Below, piece by piece: positions 49,561 through 59,704 of a stretch of 64,000 nucleotides of DNA. Made by a program: the position numbers and the translations under genes. Source of the DNA: Corynebacterium sp. p3-SID1241 (GTDB taxonomy: Bacteria; Actinomycetota; Actinomycetes; Mycobacteriales; Mycobacteriaceae); assembly GCA_025144025.1 (NCBI GenBank), contig JALXWS010000001.1, positions 186,001-250,000 on the forward strand, written 5' to 3'. Each line of letters opens with the position of its first letter. Positions within the stretch are counted from its first letter, which is position 1. The notes under the pieces were generated by a model. It had not been told where the DNA came from and ran no database searches. It saw only the letters and a list, made by a program, of their open reading frames with translations.

Positions 49561-50571
49561 TTACTCGGAATCCTCAGCAGCTGGGTCCTTGAAGTCGCCG
49601 GTTTCTGCGTCGTAGCCCTCGAGCTGGGTCGGGTCGAAGTCCTCAGGGGTGTCCTTGAGAGCCAGGCCCAGATTAGCCAGCTTGATCTTTACCTCATTGA
49701 TCGACTTCTGGCCGAAGTTGCGGATATCCAGCAGGTCGGACTCGGTGCATTCAGCGAGCTCGCCCACAGTGTGGATCTCCTGACGCTTCAGGCAGTTATA
49801 AGAGCGGACGGAGAAGTTCAGGTCCTCGATCGGCATGCCATAGGCAGCGATGTACTCGGTCTCCTGCGGGGAGGGTCCGATCTCGATGCCTTCGGCGGCG
49901 TTATTCAGCTCGCGAGCCAAGCCAAAGAGCTCGACCAGGGTGCCACCGGCGGAAGCCAGGGCATCGCGGGCAGAAATCGAGTTTTTGGTTTCGACGTCGA
50001 TGGTCAGCTTGTCAAAGTCTGTGCGCTGCTCAACACGAGTTGCCTCGACCTTGTAGGAGACCTTGAGAACCGGGGAGTAAATCTGGTCGACCGGGATGCG
50101 GCCGATCTCACCGGAGGTAGGAGCGGCTGGGACGTAGCCACGGCCGCGCTCGACGACGAGCTCAATGTCCAGCTTAGCGGTGTCATTCAGGGAAGCGATG
50201 TGCAGATCCGGGTTGTGGATCTCCACGCCAGCCGGCGGCTGGATATCGCCCGCGGTGACATCGCCCGGGCCTTCCTTGCTCAGGTACATAACAACCGGCT
50301 CATCGGAGTCGGAAGAAAGCACCATGCTCTTGATGTTCAAGATGATCTCGGAAACGTCTTCCTTCACACCGTTGATAGTGGTGAACTCATGGAGAACACC
50401 ATCGATCTTGATGGAGGTTACCGCTGCACCCGGGATGGAGGACAGCAGGGTACGACGCAGCGAGTTACCGAGGGTGTAGCCAAAGCCCGGCTCGAGCGGT
50501 TCGATGACGAACTTGGAACGAGACGAGTCGATGAATTCCTCGGTGAGCTGAGGACGCTGGGAAATGAGCAT
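49561..50571 (-). CDS. rpoA: RNA polymerase alpha subunit
   Basis: A 336-residue alpha subunit. N-terminal assembly domain ([40 protein letters not shown]) and C-terminal domain from about 250 ([39 protein letters not shown]) that contacts promoter UP elements and activators. Lies between rpsD and rplQ. Confidence 0.98.
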   Translation of the reverse strand: MLISQRPQLTEEFIDSSRSKFVIEPLEPGFGYTLGNSLRRTLLSSIPGAAVTSIKIDGVLHEFTTINGVKEDVSEIILNIKSMVLSSDSDEPVVMYLSKEGPGDVTAGDIQPPAGVEIHNPDLHIASLNDTAKLDIELVVERGRGYVPAAPTSGEIGRIPVDQIYSPVLKVSYKVEATRVEQRTDFDKLTIDVETKNSISARDALASAGGTLVELFGLARELNNAAEGIEIGPSPQETEYIAAYGMPIEDLNFSVRSYNCLKRQEIHTVGELAECTESDLLDIRNFGQKSINEVKIKLANLGLALKDTPEDFDPTQLEGYDAETGDFKDPAAEDSE

Positions 50572-50685
50572 TGAAATTCTCCTTTTCGGCGACCGCTATT
50601 TGACGCCGGTAGAGGGGTAAAAATCTTCGGGTTCGAAGATTCCTGGTTATCCGCCAAGCCATTACAGGCCGTGCGGTATAACAGT

Positions 50686-51291
50686 TTACTTCGAGTAAAG
50701 CTCGACGATGAGCTGCTCCTGCAGCGGAATGTCGATCTGAGCGCGCTCGGGCAGCTGGTGCACGAGGATGCGCAGGGTATCAGGAACAACCTGCAGCCAT
50801 GCCGGCACATTGGCATCGACGAGGGCGTCCTGAGCATCTTCGAACCATTCCATCTTCTTGGAGCGGTCACGGACATCAATGATGTCGTACTGGGTGACCT
50901 TGTAGGAAGGAACGTTGATGTTCTTGCCATTCACGGTGAAGTGACCGTGGGAGACAAGCTGGCGAGCCTGGCGGCGGGTGCGTGCCAGACCTGCACGGTA
51001 GACTACGTTGTCCAGGCGGGACTCAAGCAGGATAACCAGGTTATCGCCGGTCTTGCCTGGGAGGCGGTTAGCCTCTGCGTAGTAACGACGGAACTGACGC
51101 TCCAGCACACCGTAGGTGTACTTTGCCTTCTGCTTCTCTTGGAGCTGCAGCAGGTACTCAGATTCCTTGATGCGGTTGCGGCCAGCCTGTCCCGGTGGGT
51201 ACGGGCGGCGCTCGAATGCCATATCTCCGCCGATCAAGTCGACGCGAAGACGGCGGGATACGCGGGTAGCGGGGCCAGTGTAACGAGCCAT
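50686..51291 (-). CDS. rpsD: 30S ribosomal protein S4
   Basis: A 201-residue S4: [19 protein letters not shown], the S4 RNA-binding domain ([20 protein letters not shown], then [20 protein letters not shown]), ending [11 protein letters not shown]. It has no zinc-binding cysteines, the cysteine-free form. It is a primary 16S assembly protein. Confidence 0.98.
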   Translation of the reverse strand: MARYTGPATRVSRRLRVDLIGGDMAFERRPYPPGQAGRNRIKESEYLLQLQEKQKAKYTYGVLERQFRRYYAEANRLPGKTGDNLVILLESRLDNVVYRAGLARTRRQARQLVSHGHFTVNGKNINVPSYKVTQYDIIDVRDRSKKMEWFEDAQDALVDANVPAWLQVVPDTLRILVHQLPERAQIDIPLQEQLIVELYSK

Positions 51292-51312
51292 TTTCTTACC
51301 TCTTCCTTTCCC

Positions 51313-51717
51313 TTAAACCTTGCGGCGCTTGGTCGGACGGCAGCCGTTGTGCGGCTGTGGGGTTGCATCCGTGATCGAGGAAACCTCGAGGCCTGCAGCC
51401 TGCAGGGAACGGATGGCGGTCTCGCGGCCGGAGCCCGGACCCTTGACGAATACGTCAACCTTCTTCATGCCATGATCCATTGCCTTGCGAGCAGCGTTCT
51501 CGGCTGCCATCTGCGCGGCGAACGGAGTGGACTTACGGGAACCCTTGAAGCCAACGTGGCCGGAGGATGCCCAAGAGATAACAGCACCGGTCTGATCGGT
51601 GATCGAGACGATGGTGTTATTGAAGGTGGACTTGATGTATGCGTGGCCGAGGGCCACATTCTTCTTTACGACGCGACGGCCGGAACGGCGCGCGCCGGAA
51701 CGAGTCTTTGGAGGCAT
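51313..51717 (-). CDS. rpsK: 30S ribosomal protein S11
   Basis: A 134-residue S11: basic N-terminus, [32 protein letters not shown], and the C-terminal [18 protein letters not shown]. Three bases after rpsM in the alpha operon. Confidence 0.98.
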   Translation of the reverse strand: MPPKTRSGARRSGRRVVKKNVALGHAYIKSTFNNTIVSITDQTGAVISWASSGHVGFKGSRKSTPFAAQMAAENAARKAMDHGMKKVDVFVKGPGSGRETAIRSLQAAGLEVSSITDATPQPHNGCRPTKRRKV

Positions 51718-51720
51718 GAA

Positions 51721-52089
51721 TTACTTCTTCTTTCCTGCGATCGTCTTCTTCGGACCCTTACGAGTGCGCGCATTGGTCTTGGTGCGCTGGCCACGTACAG
51801 GCAGGCCACGGCGGTGGCGCAGGCCCTTGTAGCTACCGATTTCAATCTTGCGGCGGATATCAGCCTGAACCTGACGGCGGAGGTCACCCTCAACCTTCCA
51901 GGTAGCCTCAATTGCGTCACGGAGCGCCGACAGCTGGTCATCATCCAGGTTGTCAGTGCGCAGGTCAGGAGAAATGCCAGTCTTTTCTAGCAGTTCCTTG
52001 GCACGGGTTGGACCGATGCCGTAGATGTAGGTGAGAGCGACCTCCATGCGCTTATTGCGGGGGAGGTCAACACCAGCTAGACGTGCCAT
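51721..52089 (-). CDS. rpsM: 30S ribosomal protein S13
   Basis: A 122-residue S13: [39 protein letters not shown], and [20 protein letters not shown]. First gene of the operon here; rpmJ, which precedes rpsM in M. tuberculosis, is not present. Confidence 0.98.
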   Translation of the reverse strand: MARLAGVDLPRNKRMEVALTYIYGIGPTRAKELLEKTGISPDLRTDNLDDDQLSALRDAIEATWKVEGDLRRQVQADIRRKIEIGSYKGLRHRRGLPVRGQRTKTNARTRKGPKKTIAGKKK

Positions 52090-52198
52090 ATGGCGTGTCC
52101 TTTCGGGTTGTTACGGCGGTTTTCTCCCCATCCGTCCCGCTCCATGCAACGCTTCGCCCGGGCCGTGCCGGGATCCTTGGGTTGCTTATCAGTGCGGG

Positions 52199-52248
52199 CT
52201 CAGGCCACCGTCGCCTGAGGTGGACAGGGCGAACCTAGGGTTCGCCCT
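52199..52248 (-). other. Two tandem RNA hairpins between infA and rpsM
   Basis: AGGGCGAACC-TAG-GGTTCGCCCT (52226-52248) is a perfect 10-bp stem. CTCAGGC-CACCGTC-GCCTGAG (52199-52219) is a perfect 7-bp stem. Neither has a U-run on the minus strand, so they are not ordinary terminators. They may be a weak terminator, a processing site or an r-protein regulatory element. Confidence 0.55.
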
Positions 52249-52270
52249 TGGGTGAGGAGGCTTACTGTCT

Positions 52271-52489
52271 TTACTTGTAGCGGTAGACGATGCGTCCGCG
52301 GGTAAGGTCATAAGGAGACAGCTCTACAACCACGCGATCCTCTGGGAGGATGCGAATGTAGTGCTGACGCATCTTGCCAGAAATGTGTGCAAGAACCTTG
52401 TGTCCGTTGTCAAGCTCGACACGGAACATTGCATTCGGCAAAGGCTCGATAATGCGGCCTTCTACCTCGATTGCGCCTTCCTTAGCCAT
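52271..52489 (-). CDS. infA: Translation initiation factor IF-1
   Basis: A 72-residue OB-fold protein: [52 protein letters not shown]. The frame opens at 52534 but the conserved start is ATG 52489. Separated from rpsM by 181 bases containing two hairpins. Confidence 0.98.
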   Translation of the reverse strand: MAKEGAIEVEGRIIEPLPNAMFRVELDNGHKVLAHISGKMRQHYIRILPEDRVVVELSPYDLTRGRIVYRYK

Positions 52490-52597
52490 AACCTCTACTT
52501 TTCTGGTGCCGGACAAGTGTGCCGTCACCTGCATGTTTGTTGTCTACTGCGGGGGCGTATCGGCGCCAGCCTCGCTGACGCTATACACCGTCTTAAC

Positions 52598-52626
52598 AGC
52601 ATACGCTGCAGCGACACGTTTTCCAA
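52598..52626 (-). promoter_or_regulatory. infA promoter
   Basis: Minus strand TTGGAA (52626-52621), 17 bases, TATGCT (52603-52598), an almost textbook sigma-A promoter giving a leader of about 100 bases. The rest of the 52490-52798 gap holds the L,D-transpeptidase terminator and nothing else recognised. Confidence 0.7.
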
Positions 52627-52726
52627 ACCGCTGCGCTTTCCGACGCCCACCGCCGAGTCCACCTACTTCCCTCCCCCACCTTCCTTCCGAAGGGAGGAAA
52701 ATTTGTGAGGAGAAATAAATAGCGAA

Positions 52727-52773
52727 AGTCCCCCGCACCGGCTTTCCTTTTCAAGGAACCGGCACGGGGGACT
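52727..52773 (-). terminator. Terminator of the L,D-transpeptidase gene
   Basis: A long stem on the minus strand, AGTCCCCCGTGCCGG with CCGGTGCGGGGGACT and further CCTT/AAGG pairs around GAAA, followed by TTCGCTATTTATTTC. Confidence 0.9.
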
Positions 52774-52798
52774 CAGTTAGCGCGGTAGCGCCAAAGTC

Positions 52799-53650
52799 TT
52801 AGTAGATGAAGACCTTATCGCCAACCTGCACGTTATCCCAGTAACGTTTTGCAGCGTCTGGCGGCAGGTGAACGCAGCCATTGGAATCAACGGCCGGGTC
52901 ATCCAAGTGGAAAGCGTGGCCGTTATTGGTGAAGTAAATGGAGTACGGCATCGGCGCGTTGTTGAACTCGCGGGAGATGTCGTTCTCTACCTTGCGGCTG
53001 ACGTGGAAGGTGCCGCGTGGGGTTTCCTGACCGCGCATGCCGGCGGACATTGCCGGGGAGACGTAGGAAACCTTGCCGCCATCCTGCAGCCAGGTGCGAC
53101 GGCCATTGAGGTCGACACAAACCTTCGCATCGGCCGGGCACGGGCCGCGGTCGAACTGGTTAGCGCGACGCTGTGCTTCTGCCTTACGGGCGGCTGCCTC
53201 AGAGCGTGCCTTTTCCGCGGCAACGCGTTCGGCATTAGCGCGGGCAGCGGCTTCACGGGCCTTGCGTGCTTCCTCGTTCTTCTGGGCGATCAGGCCTGGG
53301 AATAGGAACTCTACAGCACCGTCAACTGCAGTCTGGACGCTAGGAGCCAGTTCAGGGGAGAATTTCTCTGCCTGGTCCAGAACCTGGTTGCGAGTATTCC
53401 ATGCCTGCTCGCGAGTCTGGCCGTAGAAATTGTCCAGCTGTGCCTTAGCGTCAGCAGTGAGCTTATCCAGGCCAGATTGAGAAGAGAGATGGTGGAGATC
53501 GGAATTTGCCTTGGAGCTGAGCTGATCCAGGTTAGGAATCTCCTGGGCGGTAGCGGCAGGAGCTGCAACGGTGGCGCTCAAGGCCATAACGCCAGCCACA
53601 GCGGGCGCTGCAACCGTGGCGCGGATCTTGCGGAAGCTAAATTTCGACAT
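52799..53650 (-). CDS. L,D-transpeptidase
   Basis: A 283-residue exported enzyme. Signal peptide to about residue 36 (ending PAATA). A charged Ala/Arg/Glu coiled coil lies at about 120-170. The C-terminal YkuD domain has RGQETPRGTFHVSRKV, the HAFHLDDP histidine segment and the catalytic SNGCVHLPPDAAKRYW with Cys259. It forms 3-3 crosslinks or attaches proteins to peptidoglycan. Lies between map and infA. Confidence 0.92.
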   Translation of the reverse strand: MSKFSFRKIRATVAAPAVAGVMALSATVAAPAATAQEIPNLDQLSSKANSDLHHLSSQSGLDKLTADAKAQLDNFYGQTREQAWNTRNQVLDQAEKFSPELAPSVQTAVDGAVEFLFPGLIAQKNEEARKAREAAARANAERVAAEKARSEAAARKAEAQRRANQFDRGPCPADAKVCVDLNGRRTWLQDGGKVSYVSPAMSAGMRGQETPRGTFHVSRKVENDISREFNNAPMPYSIYFTNNGHAFHLDDPAVDSNGCVHLPPDAAKRYWDNVQVGDKVFIY

Positions 53651-53714
53651 GGCTGTGAGTATAAACCTTTCGGGGATATATGCCTAGTTGAACAGGCAAT
53701 TTTGGGAATATGTA

Positions 53715-54509
53715 TTAGTAGCGGCGAGTGAGAATTCGAGGACCATCGGCGGTGGCGGCCACCGTATGCTCCCAGTGAGCGGCAAAAGAGCCATCGAGGG
53801 TGACGACCGTCCAGTCATCTTCCAGCACGGCAGAATCCTCTGTGCCCAAAGTTAGCATGGGTTCAATCGCCAGCACAGAACCTTCTTGAATCAGCGGGCC
53901 GCGGCCTGGCCGGCCTTCGTTAGCCAAGTACGGATCCTCATGCATGGTGCGGCCAATGCCGTGTCCGCCGTAGCCGTCAACGATGAAAAGATCTACGCCA
54001 AACTTTTCCTCTGCGTGGCGGGTGGCCTGTTCGAGGGCATGGGAGACGTCGGTAAGCAGATTGCCTGGAACCATAGCCTGGATGCCTTCCATGAGGACCC
54101 ATTCGGTGGCTTTATTGAGGGCATCCACATCGGGGTCCAGCTCCCCTACGGCAAAGGACCAGGCGCTATCGCCCACCCAGCCGTCGAGGGTAGCTCCGCA
54201 ATCGATCGAAACCAGATCCCCCTCAGCAAGGATGGTCTCCTTATCGGGGATGCCGTGAACAATGACGTCATTGACGGAGGCGCAAATGGAACCAGGAAAG
54301 CCCTCGTAGCCCTTAAACGTGGGATAGGCACCGGCATCGCGGATGGTCTGCTCTGCCACTGCGTCGAGCTCGAGGGTAGATACGCCAGACGCCGCAGCAG
54401 CGCGGACTTCCTGCAGTGCCTTACCGACGATCTCGCCGGCAGCCTGCATGGCGTCTAGCTCACCCGGGGTACGGGCGGGGATGCGCTTACTGCGGCGTCG
54501 AAAAGCCAT
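53715..54509 (-). CDS. map: Methionine aminopeptidase
   Basis: A 264-residue type I enzyme that removes initiator methionine. Metal ligands appear in [19 protein letters not shown] (two Asp), [14 protein letters not shown] (His), AIEPMLTLG (Glu) and a final Glu in the C-terminal strand. Third gene of the secY-adk-map operon, two bases after adk. Confidence 0.96.
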   Translation of the reverse strand: MAFRRRSKRIPARTPGELDAMQAAGEIVGKALQEVRAAAASGVSTLELDAVAEQTIRDAGAYPTFKGYEGFPGSICASVNDVIVHGIPDKETILAEGDLVSIDCGATLDGWVGDSAWSFAVGELDPDVDALNKATEWVLMEGIQAMVPGNLLTDVSHALEQATRHAEEKFGVDLFIVDGYGGHGIGRTMHEDPYLANEGRPGRGPLIQEGSVLAIEPMLTLGTEDSAVLEDDWTVVTLDGSFAAHWEHTVAATADGPRILTRRY

Positions 54510-54511
54510 GC

Positions 54512-55057
54512 TTATTTACCCAGTGCTTCCATGGCACGGGCATTGATTTCTTCCACGGTGCCTTCGGCCTTGATGGGAATAATGGCATCGCCGTAGTGCT
54601 CGATGAGCGGGAAGGTTTCCTCGCGGTACACACCGAGGCGGGTGCGAATCGTCTCCTCGTTATCATCGGCGCGGCCCCGGGCCATCATGCGCTCGACCAC
54701 AACATCTTCAGAAACCTCGAAGTTGAGCACGCCATCGAGCTTTTCGCCCTTCTTAGACAGCAGCTCCTCCAAGATGTCAGCCTGCTCGGTCGTGCGTGGG
54801 AAGCCGTCCAGCAGGAAGCCATTCTTGGCATCATCTTGATTCAAACGATCCTCAACCATGCGGGCGGTGACGTCAGTAGGCACCAGCTTGCCTGCATCAA
54901 TGTAGGACTTTGCCTCTACACCCAGCGGGGTGCCCTCGCCGATATTGGCGCGGAACAGGTCGCCAGTGGAAATGTGCGGGACGTTCAGCTTCTCGCTGAG
55001 GATGGCTGCCTGGGTGCCTTTGCCGGCACCGGGAGGTCCTAGAAGTACAAGACGCAT
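54512..55057 (-). CDS. adk: Adenylate kinase
   Basis: A 181-residue short-form enzyme (no large zinc LID): P-loop [17 protein letters not shown]-binding [24 protein letters not shown] and a compact lid [15 protein letters not shown]. Interconverts ATP+AMP and 2 ADP. The ATG shares one base with the secY stop. Confidence 0.97.
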   Translation of the reverse strand: MRLVLLGPPGAGKGTQAAILSEKLNVPHISTGDLFRANIGEGTPLGVEAKSYIDAGKLVPTDVTARMVEDRLNQDDAKNGFLLDGFPRTTEQADILEELLSKKGEKLDGVLNFEVSEDVVVERMMARGRADDNEETIRTRLGVYREETFPLIEHYGDAIIPIKAEGTVEEINARAMEALGK

Positions 55058-56382
55058 TACTTAAGTAGTCCTTCGTAGTTAGATTGCAGTAGCTGGGATT
55101 CGATCTGCTTGACCGTAGTCAAGGCGACGGAGACCATAATCAGGATGGCCGTACCGCCAAAGGCGGAAGTACCGCTGGCGGACGAGCTACCCACACCGAG
55201 GTCCAAGAGGATATTCGGCAGGATGGCGATGACCGCCAAGTACAGGGCGCCAACGCACAGCAGTCGGTTCATCACATAACCAAGGTACTCTGCGGTCGGG
55301 CGGCCCGGGCGAATGCCGGGGATAAAGCCGCCGTACTTTTTCATATTATCCGCCTGCTCTGCTGGGTCGTACTGCACCGAAACGTAGAAATAAGCAAAGA
55401 AGATGGTCAGGACGAAGTACAGCACAATGTACTGCCAGGAGGATGGCGCCTGCAGGTGCGCGATGACATTGCGCTGCCACCAGTTATCCGGGGTGCCAGA
55501 GGAGCCAGAGTTAACAATCTGGGTAATTAGCACCGGCATGTAGATGAGGGAGGAAGCGAAGATGACCGGGATAACGCCGGCCTGGTTGACCTTCAGCGGC
55601 AGGTAGGTGGAGGAACCACCGTACTGGCGGCGGCCTACCATGCGCTTGGCGTACTGGACCGGGATGCGGCGCTGGCCCTGCTCGATGAAGGTAATGCCCA
55701 CGACCAGGATGACCAAGCCAGCGGCGACCATAGCGAAGACAAGGCCGCCATTGTTCTGCAGAATGCTTACACCATCGGTAGGCAGACGGGTGGCAATACC
55801 GGCGAAGATGAGCAGGGACATACCGTTGCCAATACCCTTTTCAGTAATGAGCTCGCCCATCCACATCACTAGTACGGCACCAGAGGTCATGGTGACCACG
55901 AGGACGATGAGGGTAAAGAAGTTACGGTCTTCTGCCAAGACCGGTACACCCTGGCCCAGCAACTGCTCGCGGTCTGCCAGCGCGACAATGCCGGAGGATT
56001 GCAGCAGCGCCAACGCCAGAGTCAAGTAGCGGGTGTACTGGGTCATCTTGGCCTGTCCGGACTGGCCTTCCTTCTTCAATTCCTCGAAGCGCGGAATGAC
56101 CACGGTCAGCAGCTGCACAATAATCGAGGCCGTAATGTACGGCATGATGCCGATGGCGAAGATCGACAGCTGCAGCAACGCGCCACCCGAGAAGAGGTTG
56201 ATGACGGAGTAGAGATCTCCGGACTGTTCGGTCAGCTGGCGCAAGCGCCCAGCAATGGACGCATAGTCAACACCCGGAGATGGAATCTGTGCGCCGACGC
56301 GGTACGCAATGATCATCACGATGGTGAAGATGATCTTCTTACGTAGGTCGGCATCCTTGAAAGCCTGCAAAATGGCGGACAC
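55057..56382 (-). CDS. secY: Preprotein translocase subunit SecY
   Basis: A 441-residue ten-helix channel: [20 protein letters not shown], the plug region after [19 protein letters not shown], and [20 protein letters not shown] in the C-terminal half. Start GTG 56382 with AGGAGG. Unlike many bacteria, rplO is not directly upstream; the divergent methyltransferase gene and the rplO block lie on the other side. Confidence 0.97.
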   Translation of the reverse strand: MSAILQAFKDADLRKKIIFTIVMIIAYRVGAQIPSPGVDYASIAGRLRQLTEQSGDLYSVINLFSGGALLQLSIFAIGIMPYITASIIVQLLTVVIPRFEELKKEGQSGQAKMTQYTRYLTLALALLQSSGIVALADREQLLGQGVPVLAEDRNFFTLIVLVVTMTSGAVLVMWMGELITEKGIGNGMSLLIFAGIATRLPTDGVSILQNNGGLVFAMVAAGLVILVVGITFIEQGQRRIPVQYAKRMVGRRQYGGSSTYLPLKVNQAGVIPVIFASSLIYMPVLITQIVNSGSSGTPDNWWQRNVIAHLQAPSSWQYIVLYFVLTIFFAYFYVSVQYDPAEQADNMKKYGGFIPGIRPGRPTAEYLGYVMNRLLCVGALYLAVIAILPNILLDLGVGSSSASGTSAFGGTAILIMVSVALTTVKQIESQLLQSNYEGLLK

Positions 56383-56756
56383 TACAAAATCCTCCTGGCC
56401 TACCGCTGCCGAACGCGAAATCTAGGGAGGGTTTCGCGTCCATTCGCGGAGGTGGAACTCATCTGCCCCTAGGAAACTGGACCCCCCTGAGCCAAATGGC
56501 TTAGGGGAAAATTAGCTTTCCTTCAGGAACGGTTGAACACTTATGACCCCATCACCCTACCAGCCTTGCCCGGCATAGCCACATTAAGACCCAATAGTGT
56601 GACCATGATTGCTTCTTCTTTCGCACGTTTGGTATCCGGGGTTTACCATGAAGGGGTATTGCCATCGCGCAATTCCCTTTTTAATCTCCGACCTCGCGGG
56701 TTCCTGCGCCACGAGGCCGTTATTGGTGTGAACCTAATGTTGCGAAAGAAGATCAG
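56383..56756. promoter_or_regulatory. secY-methyltransferase intergenic region
   Basis: 374 bases, no gene. A near-perfect hairpin CCCCTGAGCC-aaat-GGCTTAGGGG (56484-56507) lies in the likely secY leader. A TAGGGT -10 candidate for secY is at 56559-56554 (minus), giving a leader of about 165 bases. TAATGT at 56735-56740 is a weak -10 candidate for the methyltransferase. Confidence 0.4.
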
Positions 56757-58064
56757 ATGAGCAAGAAATTCACGCCGATGACCGTTGCTGAGATCATCGA
56801 CGTATTTATCCCTAGTCCGAATCCCTTCCGCTGGGAAGCTTTCGATGGTTCCGCTACTGGACCCGAAGATGCCCAGTACAAGGTGACCATCAATAGCCTT
56901 GAAGGCTTGTCTTTTATAGCCACCCATCCCGGCGATGTGGGATTCGCCCGCGCCTATGTCACCGACGGCATCACGGTGCACGGCGATCACCCGGCCCACC
57001 CCTATGGCATTTTCGACGCCCTGCATGCCATGTACGACAAGTTTGAAAAGCCGGATGCGAAGACACTGGCACGCGTGGTGCGCTCGCTGGCGTCCATGGG
57101 CGCCTTCCAGATCCAGCCCGTTCCCGAGGTAGAGCGCGCCTCTTGGCTGCGCCGCAAATTGCACGATGGCCTTTCTAAGCACTCGAAGCAGCGCGATGCA
57201 GACGTCATTTCAGACCACTATGACGTGGGCAATGACTTCTACGAGCTCTTCTTGGGCGATTCCATGACCTATACCTGCGCCTACTACCCATCCCCAGACG
57301 CCACCTTGGAGGAGGCGCAGGAGAATAAGTACCGCCTCATCTTTGACAAGCTGCGCCTCAAGGAAGGCGACCGCCACCTAGACGTCGGCTGCGGCTGGGG
57401 CGGCATGGTGCGCTACGCGGCACGCCGAGGCGTGAAGTCCGTTGGCGTAACCCTGTCCAAGGAGCAGGCCGAGTGGGGCCAGCGCATGATTGAAGAGGAA
57501 GGCCTGCAAGACCTCGCGGAGGTCCGCTTTATGGATTACCGCGATATCACCGAAGAGGACTTCGATGCCATCTCCGCCATTGGCATTATCGAGCACATTG
57601 GCGTGAAGAATTACAACGACTTCTTCAAGTTCCTCCACGACAAGCTGAAAGTCGGCGGCCTGATGCTCAACCACAACATCACCTACCCGGATAACCACAA
57701 GACGCCTAAGGGCGGCTTCATTGACCGCTATATCTTCCCCGACGGCGAGCTCACCGGTTCCGGCAACGTCACCAAGGCCATGCAGGACAATGGCTTTGAA
57801 GTCATTCACACCGAGTCTCTGCGCTTTGATTACATGCGCACGCTGCACGATTGGTGCGAGAACCTGAAGGAAAATTGGGATGAGGCCTGCGCCACCGTGG
57901 GCCTGCCAACCGCCCGCCTCTACGGCATTTATATGGCCGGATCCGAATGGGGCTTTGAGCGAAATATTATCAACCTTTATCACTTCCTCGGCGTAAAGCT
58001 GGGCGAGGCCGGCTCCCGCGCCGGTGTGCCTGAGCGCCGCTGGTGGGAAGATAGCCGCTTTTAA
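56757..58064 (+). CDS. Fatty-acyl phospholipid methyltransferase (TmsB/BfaB-like)
   Basis: A 435-residue member of the cyclopropane-fatty-acid synthase family. SAM-binding motif HLDVGCGWGGMVRYA near residue 208, SVGVTLSKEQAEWG, and the C-terminal FVFPDGEL-like segment IFPDGELTGSG followed by HTESLRFDYMRTLHDW. The adjacent FAD reductase makes the pair match TmsB/TmsA (BfaB/BfaA), which make 10-methyl-branched (tuberculostearic-type) fatty acids from oleoyl chains: this enzyme would make the 10-methylene intermediate. Alone it could be read as a cyclopropane synthase. Confidence 0.85.
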   Translation: MSKKFTPMTVAEIIDVFIPSPNPFRWEAFDGSATGPEDAQYKVTINSLEGLSFIATHPGDVGFARAYVTDGITVHGDHPAHPYGIFDALHAMYDKFEKPDAKTLARVVRSLASMGAFQIQPVPEVERASWLRRKLHDGLSKHSKQRDADVISDHYDVGNDFYELFLGDSMTYTCAYYPSPDATLEEAQENKYRLIFDKLRLKEGDRHLDVGCGWGGMVRYAARRGVKSVGVTLSKEQAEWGQRMIEEEGLQDLAEVRFMDYRDITEEDFDAISAIGIIEHIGVKNYNDFFKFLHDKLKVGGLMLNHNITYPDNHKTPKGGFIDRYIFPDGELTGSGNVTKAMQDNGFEVIHTESLRFDYMRTLHDWCENLKENWDEACATVGLPTARLYGIYMAGSEWGFERNIINLYHFLGVKLGEAGSRAGVPERRWWEDSRF

Positions 58065-58075
58065 GGAGGCCTTCC

Positions 58076-59578
58076 ATGACACTCATTGATAACTTGCGCG
58101 AACGCCTCTCCGCCGCACGACCGCGGCCAGTGGATGCCATGCCCATCGAGCCGGTGGGGTGGGCGGCGCATCATGAGGGCGTCGATAAGCTGCTGGCCAG
58201 CTTCCGTGCAGTTCCGTCCGATAAGCGTGTGCGCCTAGCTAAGAAGACGTCTAACCTTTTCCGCGGCCGCAGCGAGGAGCAAGCGGGCCTAGACGTTTCG
58301 GGCCTCGGCGGCGTCATCGAGGTCGACCCGGTAGCCCGCACGGCCGATGTCCAAGGCATGTGCACCTATGAGGACCTCGTCGATGCCACCCTTCCTCATG
58401 GCCTGATGCCCTTTGTTGTACCGCAGCTCAAGACCATTACGCTCGGCGGTGCGGTCACCGGCATGGGCGTGGAATCCACGAGTTTTCGCAATGGCCTGCC
58501 GCACGAGTCCGTCCTCGAGATGGACGTGCTTACGGGCATGGGTGAGATCCTGACCTGCTCCCGCGAGGAGAATGTGGATCTCTTCCGCCTCTTCCCTAAC
58601 TCTTATGGCTCGCTGGGCTATGCAGTGCGCCTTAAGATCGAGCTGGAGCCCGTGCCCGCCTTTGTGGAATTGCGCGAGGAGCGTTTCCACACCGTGGAAG
58701 AAGCCAGCCGCGTGCTTGCCGACGTCGCTTCTTCCCACACCCACCGCGGCGAGCCGGTACACGGCCTCGACGGCGTAGTGTTTTCCGAAGATGAGGCGTA
58801 CTTGGTCTTCGCGCGCTTTACCGATGAGGAAGGCCCAACCTCCGATTACACGCGGGACAAGATCTACTACCGCAGCCTCCAGCACGTCTCTGGCATCCGG
58901 CGCGACCGCCTGACCATCCGCGATTATATCTGGCGCTGGGATACCGACTGGTTCTGGTGCTCGCGCGCCTTTGGTGCGCAGAACCCCAAGGTGCGCAAGG
59001 TGTGGCCGCGCGAATTGCGCCGCAGCTCTTTTTATTGGAAATTGGTCCGGCTCGACCGCAAATACGAGCTGGAATATAACTTCATCAAAAAGCCCCACGG
59101 CAAGCCACGTGCTGAACGCGTGGTTCAAGATATCGAGGTCACTCCAGAAAACCTGCCGGAATTCCTCCATTGGTTCTTTAATGCTTCCGATATCCAGCCG
59201 GTGTGGCTCTGTCCAATCCGACTGCGCGGTGGTGTGGACGAGCTGGTAGGCACGGGCGACATCGCCTCTAATTCGAGCGACCCCTGGCCGCTCTACCCAC
59301 TTCGCCCCGGGCAGACCTGGGTCAACGTTGGCTTTTGGTCCGGTGTGGACGGCGATCACGTGGATCCCTCCGCTCCAAATAACGGCGCGTTCAACCGCGT
59401 CATCGAAGCCAAGGTCAATGAGCTTGGCGGACACAAGTCCCTCTACTCTGAGGCCTTCTATTCCCGGGAAAAGTTCGAGAAACTCTACGGCGGCAATCTT
59501 CCCGCCACCATCAAAGCGGTTACCGATCCAGGCGACCGCTTCCCTGGCCTGTATGAGAAGACCGTGGACGAGGCCTAG
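58076..59578 (+). CDS. FAD-binding reductase (TmsA/BfaA-like)
   Basis: A 500-residue FAD_binding_4 protein resembling DHCR24-type reductases. FAD region VVPQLKTITLGGAVTGMGVE at about 120-140, then SCTREE-like TCSREENVDLFRLFPNSYGS, and a C-terminal half with RRDRLTIRDYIWRWDTDWFW. AAGGAGG precedes ATG 58076, 11 bases after the methyltransferase stop. Predicted to reduce the 10-methylene intermediate with NADPH to 10-methyl stearate. Confidence 0.85.
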   Translation: MTLIDNLRERLSAARPRPVDAMPIEPVGWAAHHEGVDKLLASFRAVPSDKRVRLAKKTSNLFRGRSEEQAGLDVSGLGGVIEVDPVARTADVQGMCTYEDLVDATLPHGLMPFVVPQLKTITLGGAVTGMGVESTSFRNGLPHESVLEMDVLTGMGEILTCSREENVDLFRLFPNSYGSLGYAVRLKIELEPVPAFVELREERFHTVEEASRVLADVASSHTHRGEPVHGLDGVVFSEDEAYLVFARFTDEEGPTSDYTRDKIYYRSLQHVSGIRRDRLTIRDYIWRWDTDWFWCSRAFGAQNPKVRKVWPRELRRSSFYWKLVRLDRKYELEYNFIKKPHGKPRAERVVQDIEVTPENLPEFLHWFFNASDIQPVWLCPIRLRGGVDELVGTGDIASNSSDPWPLYPLRPGQTWVNVGFWSGVDGDHVDPSAPNNGAFNRVIEAKVNELGGHKSLYSEAFYSREKFEKLYGGNLPATIKAVTDPGDRFPGLYEKTVDEA

Positions 59579-59638
59579 CCTTCCCCATCCCTCCAGGTGT
59601 CAACGCATCATCTGATACGAGGCGAGGCAAAGCACAAC

Positions 59639-59676
59639 GGGTGGAACGCCCTCCCCGAGCGTTCCACCCTTTTTCT
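59639..59676 (+). terminator. Terminator of the methyltransferase-reductase operon
   Basis: Perfect 11-bp stem GGGTGGAACGC/GCGTTCCACCC with a nine-base loop, followed by TTTTTCTTCTTTCCTTTT. Confidence 0.95.
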
Positions 59677-59704
59677 TCTTTCCTTTTACAGGATAAAGCT
59701 TTGC

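Noticed and set aside
50671..51990. 439-codon plus-strand frame spanning rpsD, rpsK and rpsM
   Set aside because: Runs antisense to three ribosomal protein genes.
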